Assembly (NCBI RefSeq): GCF_900109555.1
Contig: NZ_FNZV01000001.1
Location: forward strand, 434,001-498,000
Source of the DNA: Pacificibacter marinus
Lineage (GTDB): Bacteria > Pseudomonadota > Alphaproteobacteria > Rhodobacterales > Rhodobacteraceae
DNA length: 64,000 bases
Direction of reading: 5' to 3'
The position numbers were made by a program, and so were the translations under genes. The notes beneath the pieces are model-generated. The model was not told the DNA's origin. It saw nothing but the letters and a program-made list of their open reading frames with translations, and made no database searches. Below, in pieces: positions 17,008-25,406 of the stretch; the first letter of the stretch is position 1, and every line of letters starts with the position of its first letter.

Positions 17008-17490
17008 TTGAGTAGGGATTTAGACCGAATAGATTTACGTATACTTGAAGAGCTTGAGACCAATGGAAGGCTTTCGATTGTCGAGCTTGCAGGGCGTGTT
17101 AACCTAACCAACACGCCCTGTTCAGAACGCGTAAGGCGACTTGAGCGGGCCGGTCACATCACCGGATACCGCGCTATTTTGGACATGGACAAACTCGGTT
17201 TCAGTCATTTGACGGTGATGCAGGTGTCACTCGCAGCGACTGCGGGCAACAATTCCCTAGATGATTTCAACGACGCCGTGCGTCGTATTCCCGAAGTTGA
17301 AAGCTGCCTAATGATCGCGGGCTCCTTCGACTATTTGTTGACGGTTCGAACGCGCGATATCGCGCAGTTCAGACGTGTTCTAGGGGACAAGATCAACAAA
17401 CTTCCCGGTATTTTACAAACCAATTCATTCGCGGTCATGGAAGTCGTTAAAGAAAGCGGAGAATTTAAGCTGGCAACCCAGATCGAATAA
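17008..17490 (+). CDS. Lrp/AsnC-family transcriptional regulator
   Basis: A 160-residue regulator with an N-terminal AsnC helix-turn-helix (residues 5-60; DRIDLRILEELETNGRLSI, then SERVRRLERAGHITGYRA) and a C-terminal RAM ligand-binding domain (70-150). It begins with TTG at 17008; AGGGAT lies about 10 nt upstream, and no ATG fits the family N terminus. It is divergent from the Usp-AgcS operon across a 182-bp region, so it probably senses an amino acid and controls that transporter. This link is inference from position. Confidence 0.9.
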   Translation: MSRDLDRIDLRILEELETNGRLSIVELAGRVNLTNTPCSERVRRLERAGHITGYRAILDMDKLGFSHLTVMQVSLAATAGNNSLDDFNDAVRRIPEVESCLMIAGSFDYLLTVRTRDIAQFRRVLGDKINKLPGILQTNSFAVMEVVKESGEFKLATQIE

Positions 17491-17616
17491 ACAAACCGCG
17501 CTCTAACAAAGTGAACGTGCCTTTTTACGAATGCAACAGATAGGTGCAAGGGAGCGCGACGGGATTGGAATGGGACTGCGACAGAGCCTAATATATTGGC
17601 ACTTTATCGGCTGACA

Positions 17617-18447
17617 TCAATCAGATCTGCCCTTGTGCTTGGGCTTATCCCGCCGCAAAGGCTGCAGGATCATCCGGTCGATCCACAGATCTCTACGGCT
17701 GCGAAACATCTCAATTCCGATCAACATATCATCGTGCCCCGCTTTGGGTTGGGCAATGTAGGTGCCCAACAATCTATCCCACCACGGCACGTTGAAGCCA
17801 TAGTTGCTGTTGGTCTCACGCGGATCAATCGAATGGTGCACACGGTGCATATCCGGCGTGACAATGATCAGTCGCAGCACCTCATCCACTGATTTCGGCA
17901 AACGGATATTGGAATGGTTGAACAAAGCGCTGGCATTCAGCACAACTTCGAACAACAAGACGGCAACAGCGGGAGGTCCAAGCACCAGCACCAGCAGCAA
18001 TTTAAACGCCATCGACAGCACGATTTCAAGCGGATGAAAGCGCAGCCCTGTGGTGACATCAATCTCGGTATCGGCGTGGTGCATCCGGTGCAATCGCCAC
18101 AACACGGGCACATGGTGAAACACCACATGCTGCACGTAGATGGCAAAATCAAACAGCACCACACAGAGCAAAATTTCGATCCAAATTGGCAATGCGATCA
18201 AATTAAATAGACCAAACCCCTGCCCCTCTAGCACTAAAGCCAACGCAACAGCTGCAACAGGAAACAGCAGGCGCACCACGATGGTATCCACCACAACCAA
18301 AGCCAAATTGTTAGACCAGCGCAACACACGCGGCACCTCAACACGGCGGCGTGGGGACCAAACTTCCCAAATTGCCATGCCCACGAGCACCGTCAAAAAG
18401 ACTGCAAGTCGTGTGATCGGCTCATGGGTGAGTAAAAAATCGGTCAT
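17617..18447 (-). CDS. Sterol desaturase/fatty acid hydroxylase family protein
   Basis: Membrane-bound di-iron enzyme of 276 residues with about four N-terminal helices and the family histidine boxes HVVFHH (about 106-111), HRMHH (about 119-123) and HRVHH (about 199-203), plus an FNH between. Bacterial members hydroxylate or desaturate lipids, carotenoids or sterol-like compounds; the substrate cannot be told from sequence. It stands alone between the Lrp gene and the mannitol operon, which is closed off by a terminator at 18555-18590. Confidence 0.88.
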   Translation of the reverse strand: MTDFLLTHEPITRLAVFLTVLVGMAIWEVWSPRRRVEVPRVLRWSNNLALVVVDTIVVRLLFPVAAVALALVLEGQGFGLFNLIALPIWIEILLCVVLFDFAIYVQHVVFHHVPVLWRLHRMHHADTEIDVTTGLRFHPLEIVLSMAFKLLLVLVLGPPAVAVLLFEVVLNASALFNHSNIRLPKSVDEVLRLIIVTPDMHRVHHSIDPRETNSNYGFNVPWWDRLLGTYIAQPKAGHDDMLIGIEMFRSRRDLWIDRMILQPLRRDKPKHKGRSD

Positions 18448-18554
18448 GCGCAGCGCTCCAAATGGTCAACTGTATTTTACCTCAGTCTACCTTGCACGTT
18501 CGCCCCGCGATAGAGGCCCGCCGATCACAACCTGTTTGATCATATGTGTAGACA

Positions 18555-18590
18555 GAAAAAGGCCCCAATCGCGGGTCACGATTAGGGCCT
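18555..18590 (-). terminator. Intrinsic terminator of the mannitol operon
   Basis: AGGCCC..AATCG pairs with CGATT.GGGCCT (18560-18590) and on the (-) strand runs into TTTTTC (18555-18560). It lies 28 bp after the stop of the last operon gene. Confidence 0.8.
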
Positions 18591-18618
18591 AAAAAGACGC
18601 GCACTTGGGGGAAGTGAC

Positions 18619-19638
18619 CTACACCAACCGCAAACCACTAACACGGTCAAACATATGCAAGCGCTCGACTTTTTCTGGAGCGAAATATATCATCTCGCCT
18701 TTTGGTACCGCAGGGGCGGTTTCAAGTTTGACAATGAACTCAACCCCATGAGGTGAGACCAAGTGTACCAAGACGTATTCACCAAGGTTTTCAACCAATT
18801 CCAGCTTGCCTGACACGATTGCATTAGCAGCATCAGACACGACCATATGCTCAGGGCGCAGGCCAACGAATTGCGCATCATCCACGGTGCGATTTATCAC
18901 ATCGTTGCCATCGAAAAAGTTCATCTTAGGACTGCCGATAAACTGCGCCACAAAGCTGTTGGCGGGGCGTTCATACAACTCAATCGGGCTGCCGACTTGT
19001 TCGACTTTACCCGCGCGCAACACCACAATTTTATCGGCCAACGTCATCGCTTCGACCTGATCGTGGGTCACGTAAATCATTGTCGATTGCAAACGCTCGT
19101 GCAAACGCGCGATTTCCAAACGGGTTTGAACCCGCAACGCCGCATCCAGATTGGACAAAGGTTCATCGAACAAAAACACTTCGGGATCACGCACAATCGC
19201 ACGACCGATGGCAACACGCTGACGTTGACCGCCCGACAGGTTACGCGGGCTGCGCTCTAGGTAATCGGTGATTTGCAGCACATCAGCGGCAGCATTGACG
19301 CGGCGGTTGATTTCATCTTGCGGTGTTTTGGCCTGCTTCAACCCAAACGCCAAGTTTTGGAACACTGTCATATGCGGGTAAAGCGCGTAGGTTTGAAACA
19401 CCATCGCCACACCACGTTTTGAAGGCGCAACTTCGTTGACCACATCATCGCCAATCGAAACGGTGCCCGATGTGATGTCTTCCAGCCCTGCTATCATGCG
19501 CAAAAGCGTTGATTTCCCGCAGCCCGATGGACCAACAAAAACGACAAATTCGCCGTCTTTAATATCCAAATCGACCCCATGCATGACCTCAGTGGCCCCA
19601 TAGGCTTTGCGCAAGTCGCGAATTGTTACACCGGCCAT
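18619..19638 (-). CDS. smoK: Polyol/sugar ABC transporter ATP-binding protein (SmoK/MalK type)
   Basis: ATPase of the mannitol/sorbitol importer, 339 residues. It has Walker A GPSGCGKST (about 37-45), signature LSGGQRQRV, Walker B VFLFDEPLSNLD, switch YVTHDQVEA and a C-terminal TOBE domain with VGLRPEHM. ATG 19638 (MAGVTIRDLRKAYG) is chosen; the longer frame to 19833 lies inside the dehydrogenase gene. It overlaps that gene by 13 bp and is the last gene of the operon. The symbol is given by operon context and could equally be mtlK-type nomenclature. Confidence 0.9.
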   Translation of the reverse strand: MAGVTIRDLRKAYGATEVMHGVDLDIKDGEFVVFVGPSGCGKSTLLRMIAGLEDITSGTVSIGDDVVNEVAPSKRGVAMVFQTYALYPHMTVFQNLAFGLKQAKTPQDEINRRVNAAADVLQITDYLERSPRNLSGGQRQRVAIGRAIVRDPEVFLFDEPLSNLDAALRVQTRLEIARLHERLQSTMIYVTHDQVEAMTLADKIVVLRAGKVEQVGSPIELYERPANSFVAQFIGSPKMNFFDGNDVINRTVDDAQFVGLRPEHMVVSDAANAIVSGKLELVENLGEYVLVHLVSPHGVEFIVKLETAPAVPKGEMIYFAPEKVERLHMFDRVSGLRLV

Positions 19639-21044
19639 GTTTGCTCCATCTCTTTGATCTCGGCCCGCAGCGCCGTGGCGAATGCAGGGTAGGTTGTGGG
19701 AAGATCGCCCCAAAGCTGTTTGGACGTCACAAACGCGTCGGTGCCAATCAGCTCCGAAAGCTGATCCCAGCTTGGGTCGATGTATTCGAATGTCACGCGT
19801 TTGGCCGCGACATGTTGCGCAAAGCAATGCCAACTGGCGATTGATTTGATACCAGCTTGCGGCAGGATGCCTTGGGCCAAGCAGCCCTCAAGCGTTGGGC
19901 GAATAAAGATCGGAAATTTCGCAAATCCATCTGCGCAGATGCGCGCAACAGTATCTGCAATCGCCTCGTTTTTGAACCGCGCTGCAATGCTGTCCAAGTA
20001 ATCAGATTTGGAAAACGGCAGATCAAGCGTCAGCGCGGGCAGAACTTCTTGCGTCTCATAGGTCCAAAAATGATCGAACAATTCAGGCACACCCATTGCT
20101 TGGTCAAAGGTTGCGATGCCATGCAGCGCTGCCAAATAGGCCAAACACGTGTGCCCGCCATTGAGCACGCGAATTTTAGTTTCCTCATACGGGTTCACAT
20201 CAGGCGTGACGATCACTTCAACTTTATCAAGCGCGGGCATCGGTCCTGCGAACCGCTCTTCCAGCACCCATTGCGTAAAGGCTTCTGCCATAATGGGTTG
20301 CACGATTGTCTCACCCAAATCCGCGCTAAGGCTATCTGCCAAATCTTGGGTCGCGCGCGGTGTGATACGGTCCACCATTGAACACGGGAAACTGACGTTG
20401 TCTTTGATCCAGTCCACAAGTTCTGTATCGCCACGCAGGGTCAGATAGGTCAAAAGATTGCGCTCGAGCTGGGTGCCATTGTGTCGAATGTTGTCACAGC
20501 AACAAATCGTCAAAGGTGCCCCCAAAGCCGCTTTGCGCGCCAAAAGCCCCGCCGCCAAATAGGCATAAACTGTCGTACCATTTTTAGGCACTCTGTTCGC
20601 GGCAATCTCAGCGCTGATGGCTGGATCATTGGCGTTCAAATTACCTGCAGGGTCAGTGTAATAGCCGCTTTCTGTCACCGTAATCGTGACCATATGGACC
20701 GAAGACCGAGCCAAGAGCGCTTCCGTCGTGGCCCTGTCTTTGGACCAATCGAAAAACGCGACATGGCTGCGTACTTTACGCAATTGCGTTACACCGTTTG
20801 GCGCGATGCTTTTAAGCACATAGCCGCCGGTTTGATGTGCTGCGAACGGTACCGATTCAGCGCCGCGCAAGTTTACAGCAGCAACCCCCCAGCGCAAATC
20901 GCCCGTCTGGTCCATGTAATCGTCAATGTACACCGCTTGGTGAGCGCGGTGAAACGCCCCAAACCCAAGATGCACAATCCCGATAGAACAGGCGTCTGTA
21001 TCATACTGTGTCGTGTAGACATCTACAGTTTTCGTTAAGCTCAT
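19626..21044 (-). CDS. mtlK: Mannitol 2-dehydrogenase (polyol-specific long-chain dehydrogenase)
   Basis: NAD-dependent oxidation of D-mannitol (and often D-arabitol or D-sorbitol) to the ketose. The 472-residue protein has the N-terminal dinucleotide-binding start IGIVHLGFGAFHRAHQA (residues 21-37), a middle CDNIRHNG motif (183-190) and the active-site K-x4-N-x2-H set at Lys290, Asn295 and His298. Length is close to the roughly 490 residues of characterised bacterial enzymes. The start overlaps the AraC gene stop by 4 bp (ATGA). Fructuronate reductase is a close relative, but the transporter context favours mannitol. Confidence 0.9.
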   Translation of the reverse strand: MSLTKTVDVYTTQYDTDACSIGIVHLGFGAFHRAHQAVYIDDYMDQTGDLRWGVAAVNLRGAESVPFAAHQTGGYVLKSIAPNGVTQLRKVRSHVAFFDWSKDRATTEALLARSSVHMVTITVTESGYYTDPAGNLNANDPAISAEIAANRVPKNGTTVYAYLAAGLLARKAALGAPLTICCCDNIRHNGTQLERNLLTYLTLRGDTELVDWIKDNVSFPCSMVDRITPRATQDLADSLSADLGETIVQPIMAEAFTQWVLEERFAGPMPALDKVEVIVTPDVNPYEETKIRVLNGGHTCLAYLAALHGIATFDQAMGVPELFDHFWTYETQEVLPALTLDLPFSKSDYLDSIAARFKNEAIADTVARICADGFAKFPIFIRPTLEGCLAQGILPQAGIKSIASWHCFAQHVAAKRVTFEYIDPSWDQLSELIGTDAFVTSKQLWGDLPTTYPAFATALRAEIKEMEQTWPV

Positions 21045-21952
21045 TGTGCGGTCTCCACAGCCATAGCAAGGTCAGCACGCGTTAGTTCGCGACGCGCTGT
21101 TTCACGGTAGGCCGATGGTGTCATTCCCTTTTTCGCAAGGAAGTGTCGGTTGAAATTGGCGAGATTTTGAAACCCGACTTGAAAGCAAATCGTGGTCACT
21201 TGATCATCGGTGGCGTAAAGCATGCCGCAGGCTTGGCCGATGCGCACACGGTTGACGAATTCAACAAAGCGGTTTCCCGTAACTGTTTGAAAACTACGGC
21301 TAAACGTGGCGGGGCTCATGCCAGCCATATCTGCAGCCATTTGCACAGACATGTCTTCGGCATAGTTTTTAACCACGTGATCCACAACTTCGGTGATCCG
21401 CAATTGTTTGGCACTGCGCTCATTGTGATAGAGTTTTTGCACAGACAGGCTGCGCTTTTCAGCGTGGCGGCTCATGTGCAAAAGCAGTTCTAGAAACGGC
21501 ATGACCTGCGCCGTGCCGCTTGCGTCAAATGATGCTTCTATCAGCGCTTGCACGTGTTCAGGATCAATACCGACAAATTCAATGCCAGATTGTGCTTGTT
21601 CAAGCATCGCCATCAAAGAATTGAATTCAGGGAATGCTTGCATCAACGTCAGCAGGCGATCTTGATCAAATTGAATCACCATATCGCGCAGCCCAACAGG
21701 GTCGGAATAAGCGTCATCCGTGATCCAATTGTGCGGTAAGTGTGGCCCTGTGAGAAACAAAGACCCAGGACCGAAATCCCCGATGTAGTCGCCTACAAAA
21801 GCTTTGCCATGAGACGCCACCAGCAAATGGATTTCGCATTCTTTGTGCGAATGCCAGCGACACAAAGGATCAGGCCAACCGTGTTTTAAAAACCTTAGGC
21901 TTTCAGACCGCGGGGCCAGAACCTCAAGTTCGACAGGAATATTGTTGGTCAT
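21041..21952 (-). CDS. AraC-family transcriptional regulator (MtlR-like)
   Basis: A 303-residue regulator with an N-terminal cupin-like sensing domain (residues about 15-110; CRWHSHKECEIHLLV) and a C-terminal AraC double helix-turn-helix (about 190-295; ADMAGMSPATFSRSFQTVTG and VGFQNLANFNRHF). ATG 21952 overlaps the permease stop codon by one base, so it is coupled to the transporter genes. A regulator inside the structural operon, between permease and dehydrogenase, allows autoregulation. It probably activates the operon in response to a polyol; a direct-repeat site lies upstream at 25117-25150. Confidence 0.9.
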   Translation of the reverse strand: MTNNIPVELEVLAPRSESLRFLKHGWPDPLCRWHSHKECEIHLLVASHGKAFVGDYIGDFGPGSLFLTGPHLPHNWITDDAYSDPVGLRDMVIQFDQDRLLTLMQAFPEFNSLMAMLEQAQSGIEFVGIDPEHVQALIEASFDASGTAQVMPFLELLLHMSRHAEKRSLSVQKLYHNERSAKQLRITEVVDHVVKNYAEDMSVQMAADMAGMSPATFSRSFQTVTGNRFVEFVNRVRIGQACGMLYATDDQVTTICFQVGFQNLANFNRHFLAKKGMTPSAYRETARRELTRADLAMAVETAQ

Positions 21953-22782
21953 TACTTCACCGCCCCGAATGTCAGACCTTGTACCAATTGTTTCTGGCAC
22001 AGCCATCCAAAGACCACGATTGGCGCACAGGCCAGTGTTGAGACGGCCGACAGTTTCGCCCAGAACAAGCCTTCGGGGGAAGAAAACGATGCCACTAGTG
22101 CAGGCAATGTGCCGGCATCAGATGCCGTGAGATTGATCGACCAGAACGCTTCGTTCCAGCATAGTACGATTGAAAGCAGTGCGGTCGATGCGATCCCACC
22201 CCATGCCAATGGCATCACGATTTGCGTGATTTCATTAAAGGTTGATGTTCCGTCCATGCGAGACGCTTCCAAAATTTCTTTGGGAATTTCGCGGAAGTAG
22301 TTGAACAAAATCAGCATGATGATCGGCAGATTGATCAAAGCGTAGATGATGACCAAAACACCTTTTGTGTCCAAAAGACCGAATTTTTGGCTCAGCAAAT
22401 AGATCGGCATCAACACCCCAACAGCGGGCAACATTTTGGTCGAGAGCATCCACATCAAAATGTCTTTGGTCCAACGTCCAGAGTTGAACGCCATCGCATA
22501 GGCGGCAGGGATCGCAATGATCAACGCCAGCCCTGTGCCACCAACAGAAGTGACAATCGAGTTCCATGCGAATTTGGTGTAATCCGTGCGCTCTTGGATC
22601 AACGCAAAGTTTTCCAACGTTGGCTTAAAGAAAAGCTTAGGTGGCACTGAGATCGCTTGAAGCTCGGTTTTAAAGCTGGTCAGCACCATCCAAAAGATCG
22701 GGAAAAAGAACAGGCAGGCCACGATCCATGCGGCAATAACAGCGATGCGGTTTTTGATATCGGAGATTTGTTTATCTGTCAT
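21952..22782 (-). CDS. smoG: Polyol ABC transporter permease (SmoG/MalG type)
   Basis: Inner-membrane permease, 276 residues from ATG 22782 (MTDKQISDIKNRIAVIAAW). The frame upstream to 22890 would run into the preceding permease gene. It has six predicted membrane helices and an EAA loop (LEASRMDGTSTFNEITQIVMP). The start is 4 bp after the SmoF stop, and the stop shares one base with the AraC start. The two permeases are expected to form the translocation pore with the ATPase at 18619. Confidence 0.9.
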   Translation of the reverse strand: MTDKQISDIKNRIAVIAAWIVACLFFFPIFWMVLTSFKTELQAISVPPKLFFKPTLENFALIQERTDYTKFAWNSIVTSVGGTGLALIIAIPAAYAMAFNSGRWTKDILMWMLSTKMLPAVGVLMPIYLLSQKFGLLDTKGVLVIIYALINLPIIMLILFNYFREIPKEILEASRMDGTSTFNEITQIVMPLAWGGIASTALLSIVLCWNEAFWSINLTASDAGTLPALVASFSSPEGLFWAKLSAVSTLACAPIVVFGWLCQKQLVQGLTFGAVK

Positions 22783-22786
22783 TTGC

Positions 22787-23647
22787 CTACACCATGAGTG
22801 TTTTGCCAACGGCGCGGACCAAGAAGTACGCGACGATATTGGCAAGAATGATTGCGAACACACCCCCAGCTGAGGCGACACCAATGTCAAAGCCCTGCAG
22901 CGCTTGGGTGAAAATGAGATAGGTCAAGTTGGTCGATTGCACGCCTGGCCCACCGCCTGTGGTGACGTAGATTTCGGCAAAGATCGACAGGTGAAAAATC
23001 ATCTGGATCAGCAAAACAATCGAAATAGGGCGCGCCAGATGCGGCAAGGTCAGGTTCCAAAATTGTGACCAAAACCCAGCTCCATCCAACATGGCAGCTT
23101 CTTTTTGCTCTTGGTCTTGTGACTGCAAAGACGTCATGAAAATCAACACAGCAAAGGGTGTCCACTGCCAGCTCACAATGATGATCACGGTCAAAAGCGG
23201 ATAGGATGACAGCCAGTCGATCGGCTCAAGCCCAAGCGAGGTCGAAATAACGGCGAACAAGCCATAAATAGGATTCATAAACATGTTTTTCCAAACCAGC
23301 GCACTCACAGTGGGCATGATGAAAAACGGGGAAATCAACATAACACGGGCAAGGCCCCGACCTTTAAACGGGCGGTCAATCAACATCGCTATGGCCAAAC
23401 CAAGAATGACCGATATCGCTAGAACAGACCCAACCAAAACCAACGTGTTGAACAAGGCAGGAAAAAACGAGGGGTCTGTCCAAAAGTATTCGTAGTTATC
23501 TAACCCAACAAACCCTGATCTTTCAGGATACAAAAGATTATACCTGATGGTAGAAAAGTAAACCGTCATGCTGAGCGGGACGACCATCCACAAAAACAAA
23601 ACGATGATACTGGGGGCTTGGAGCCATCTTACCAATGTGGAATTCAT
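22787..23647 (-). CDS. smoF: Polyol ABC transporter permease (SmoF/MalF type)
   Basis: Inner-membrane permease of 286 residues with about six helices. It shows the family-typical SGFVGLDNYEYFWTDPSFFP periplasmic stretch after helix 1 and an EAA loop (EAAMLDGAGFWSQFWNLTLPHL, residues about 180-201). It lies 89 bp after the binding-protein stop, a gap holding a strong hairpin, and 4 bp before SmoG. Confidence 0.92.
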   Translation of the reverse strand: MNSTLVRWLQAPSIIVLFLWMVVPLSMTVYFSTIRYNLLYPERSGFVGLDNYEYFWTDPSFFPALFNTLVLVGSVLAISVILGLAIAMLIDRPFKGRGLARVMLISPFFIMPTVSALVWKNMFMNPIYGLFAVISTSLGLEPIDWLSSYPLLTVIIIVSWQWTPFAVLIFMTSLQSQDQEQKEAAMLDGAGFWSQFWNLTLPHLARPISIVLLIQMIFHLSIFAEIYVTTGGGPGVQSTNLTYLIFTQALQGFDIGVASAGGVFAIILANIVAYFLVRAVGKTLMV

Positions 23648-23679
23648 TGCTTTGGTCCTGCTTAAATGTTGGGAAAAGC

Positions 23680-23710
23680 GTCTCAGGACAACACGTGGTT
23701 GCCCTGAGAC
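23680..23710 (-). terminator. Intra-operon hairpin between binding-protein and permease genes
   Basis: GTCTCAGG and CCTGAGAC (23680-23687 with 23703-23710) form an 8-bp stem that continues as CAAC/GTTG past one mismatch. Only a short T run (CTTTTC) follows on the (-) strand, so partial termination or 3'-end protection is more likely than a full stop; it would favour excess binding protein. Confidence 0.65.
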
Positions 23711-23736
23711 CTGGGAGAGTTAGTCAAAAGCTAGGT

Positions 23737-25044
23737 TTAGTAGTAACCCGCTTTTTTCATCTCACGATCAGCTGCCTTTTGTGAGGCTTCGAGCGCTTCT
23801 TCTACTGAAATGTCACCCGCAAGTGCTGCTGACATTTGTTGACCCACAGCTGTCCCAATCGCTTGGAATTCAGGGATAGCAGCGAACTGAACACCAACAT
23901 ATGGGGATGGGTTCAAGGTCGAGTTTTCAGGATCAGCTGACAAAATCGCTTTCAATTCAGCTTCGGCGAAAACCGCTGCTTCTTGGAAGTTTGGATTGTC
24001 ATATGTGGACTGGCGTGTGCCTGTTGGAACAGCGCTCCATCCATTGGTTTCGGCAACAAGTTCGATGTACTCTTTTGAAGTCGCCCATTCGATGAACTTT
24101 TGCGCATCATCCGCTTGTTTTGTGCCTGCAGGAATGGCCAAAGACCACGCCCATAGCCAGTTGGACCCGCGCGTTGTCACGGCTTGTGGTGCTTGTGCAA
24201 AGGCAATGACATCAGACACTTCTGATTGCGATGGGTCGGATACGAAAGACGCCGCAATTGTCGCATCGATCCACATGCCGCATTTGCCAGCATTGATCAA
24301 AGCAAGGATTTCATTGAACGAGTTCCCTGAAGAACCGGGAGGGCCGTAGTTGGTCAACAGATCAACATAGAAGTTCACAGCGTGGTTCCATGCTGGGCTA
24401 TCCAACGCAGGTGTCCAGTCTTCGTTAAACCATTGTGCGCCAAACGAATTTGCCATTGTGGACAAGAACGCCATGTTGTCGCCCCAGCCTGGTTTGCCAC
24501 GCAAACAGATGCCGTAAACGCCATTGTCTTTGTCTGTCATCGCAGCGGCCGCATCTTGAATGTGGCCCCAGCTTGGGTTGTCAGGCATGTCCATACCAGC
24601 CGCATCAAGCAAATCTTTGCGGTACATGATCATGGAAGATTCGCCGTAGAATGGCGCGGCATACAGATTGCCGTCATGGGACAGGCCATTGCGCATAGCG
24701 GGCAAAACGTCGTCGACGTCATAGTCTTCGCCAAACTCAAGCGCCTGCAACCAGCCACGTTCGCCCCAGATCGGCGCTTCGTACATGCCGATGGTCATGA
24801 TGTCGAACTGACCACCTTTTGTGGTGACGTCTGTGGTGACGCGGCTGCGCAATGTGCCCTCGTCAAGTGTCACCCAGTTGACCGTGATACCCGGATTGGC
24901 TTCTTCAAAAACTGAGGTGAATTTTTGCATTTCGATCATGTGACCGTTGTTCACAGTCGCGATGGTCAGTTCGCCTGCTGAAGCGGCTGAAAGGCCAGCA
25001 ACGCCAAGCGTCAAACCGAGCGCCGTTGTACGTAAATTTGTCAT
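23737..25044 (-). CDS. smoE: Polyol ABC transporter substrate-binding protein (SmoE type)
   Basis: Periplasmic receptor for a polyol such as mannitol or sorbitol, 435 residues with a signal peptide (MTNLRTTALGLTLGVAGLSAASA). ATG 25044 is chosen because AGGGAGG lies 5-11 nt upstream; the earlier in-frame ATG at 25065 lacks this. The mature part has family-1 features, including a hinge region GTKQADDAQKFIEWATSKEY near residue 310. It is the first gene of the operon, followed by a hairpin and then the permeases. The polyol assignment rests on the linked mannitol dehydrogenase. Confidence 0.9.
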   Translation of the reverse strand: MTNLRTTALGLTLGVAGLSAASAGELTIATVNNGHMIEMQKFTSVFEEANPGITVNWVTLDEGTLRSRVTTDVTTKGGQFDIMTIGMYEAPIWGERGWLQALEFGEDYDVDDVLPAMRNGLSHDGNLYAAPFYGESSMIMYRKDLLDAAGMDMPDNPSWGHIQDAAAAMTDKDNGVYGICLRGKPGWGDNMAFLSTMANSFGAQWFNEDWTPALDSPAWNHAVNFYVDLLTNYGPPGSSGNSFNEILALINAGKCGMWIDATIAASFVSDPSQSEVSDVIAFAQAPQAVTTRGSNWLWAWSLAIPAGTKQADDAQKFIEWATSKEYIELVAETNGWSAVPTGTRQSTYDNPNFQEAAVFAEAELKAILSADPENSTLNPSPYVGVQFAAIPEFQAIGTAVGQQMSAALAGDISVEEALEASQKAADREMKKAGYY

Positions 25045-25116
25045 GGTTTTCCTCCCTGAAAACACGGTTGAATTTGCAACTCGTAACTTAAAGTTGACGC
25101 AAATTTAGTCGGCAAA

Positions 25117-25150
25117 CTCATACAAAAATTGCAACGACCTATACAAAACT
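25117..25150. promoter_or_regulatory. Direct-repeat AraC-type operator candidate
   Basis: Two near-identical 13-bp elements sharing the core ATACAAAA (at 25120-25127 and 25141-25148) are repeated exactly 21 bp apart, two helical turns. They lie 73-106 bp upstream of the SmoE start. Spacing and direct orientation fit AraC-family activator sites; the operon encodes an AraC regulator. Confidence 0.6.
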
Positions 25151-25338
25151 AACACAAATTACCAAAAAAATCAAAAACACGCACATTAAAGTACAGGTGC
25201 CGCATCGCAGCATTCGCCAATACGTTGTTATTGCGCTCTCTTGTTCAACTTGGTGTAGGTCGTGATTCTACCCGTGACGCCTCAAAAAACCGACATCGAA
25301 TCATGGCCAGAGCATCGTTAGAAACTGCATTCGAGCAC

Positions 25339-25373
25339 AAAAAACACCACGCAGATGATCCGCATGGTGTTTT
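25339..25373 (-). terminator. Intrinsic terminator of tex
   Basis: ACACCA.GC and GC.TGGTGT form a stem with one mismatch around a short loop. On the (-) strand it is followed by TTTTTTG. It begins about 34 bp after the tex stop codon. Confidence 0.75.
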
Positions 25374-25406
25374 GAAACGTCATTTAAAATACCGCAATCG
25401 CGATGC

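Larger units (their letters stand above)
25066..25406. other. Intergenic region: mannitol promoter and tex 3' end
   Basis: No gene is supported in this gap. The left part is A/T-rich promoter DNA for the (-) mannitol operon with the direct repeat at 25117-25150; the right part holds the tex terminator at 25339-25373. A 167-codon open frame starting at 25225 is mostly antisense to tex and is not supported. Confidence 0.6.
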
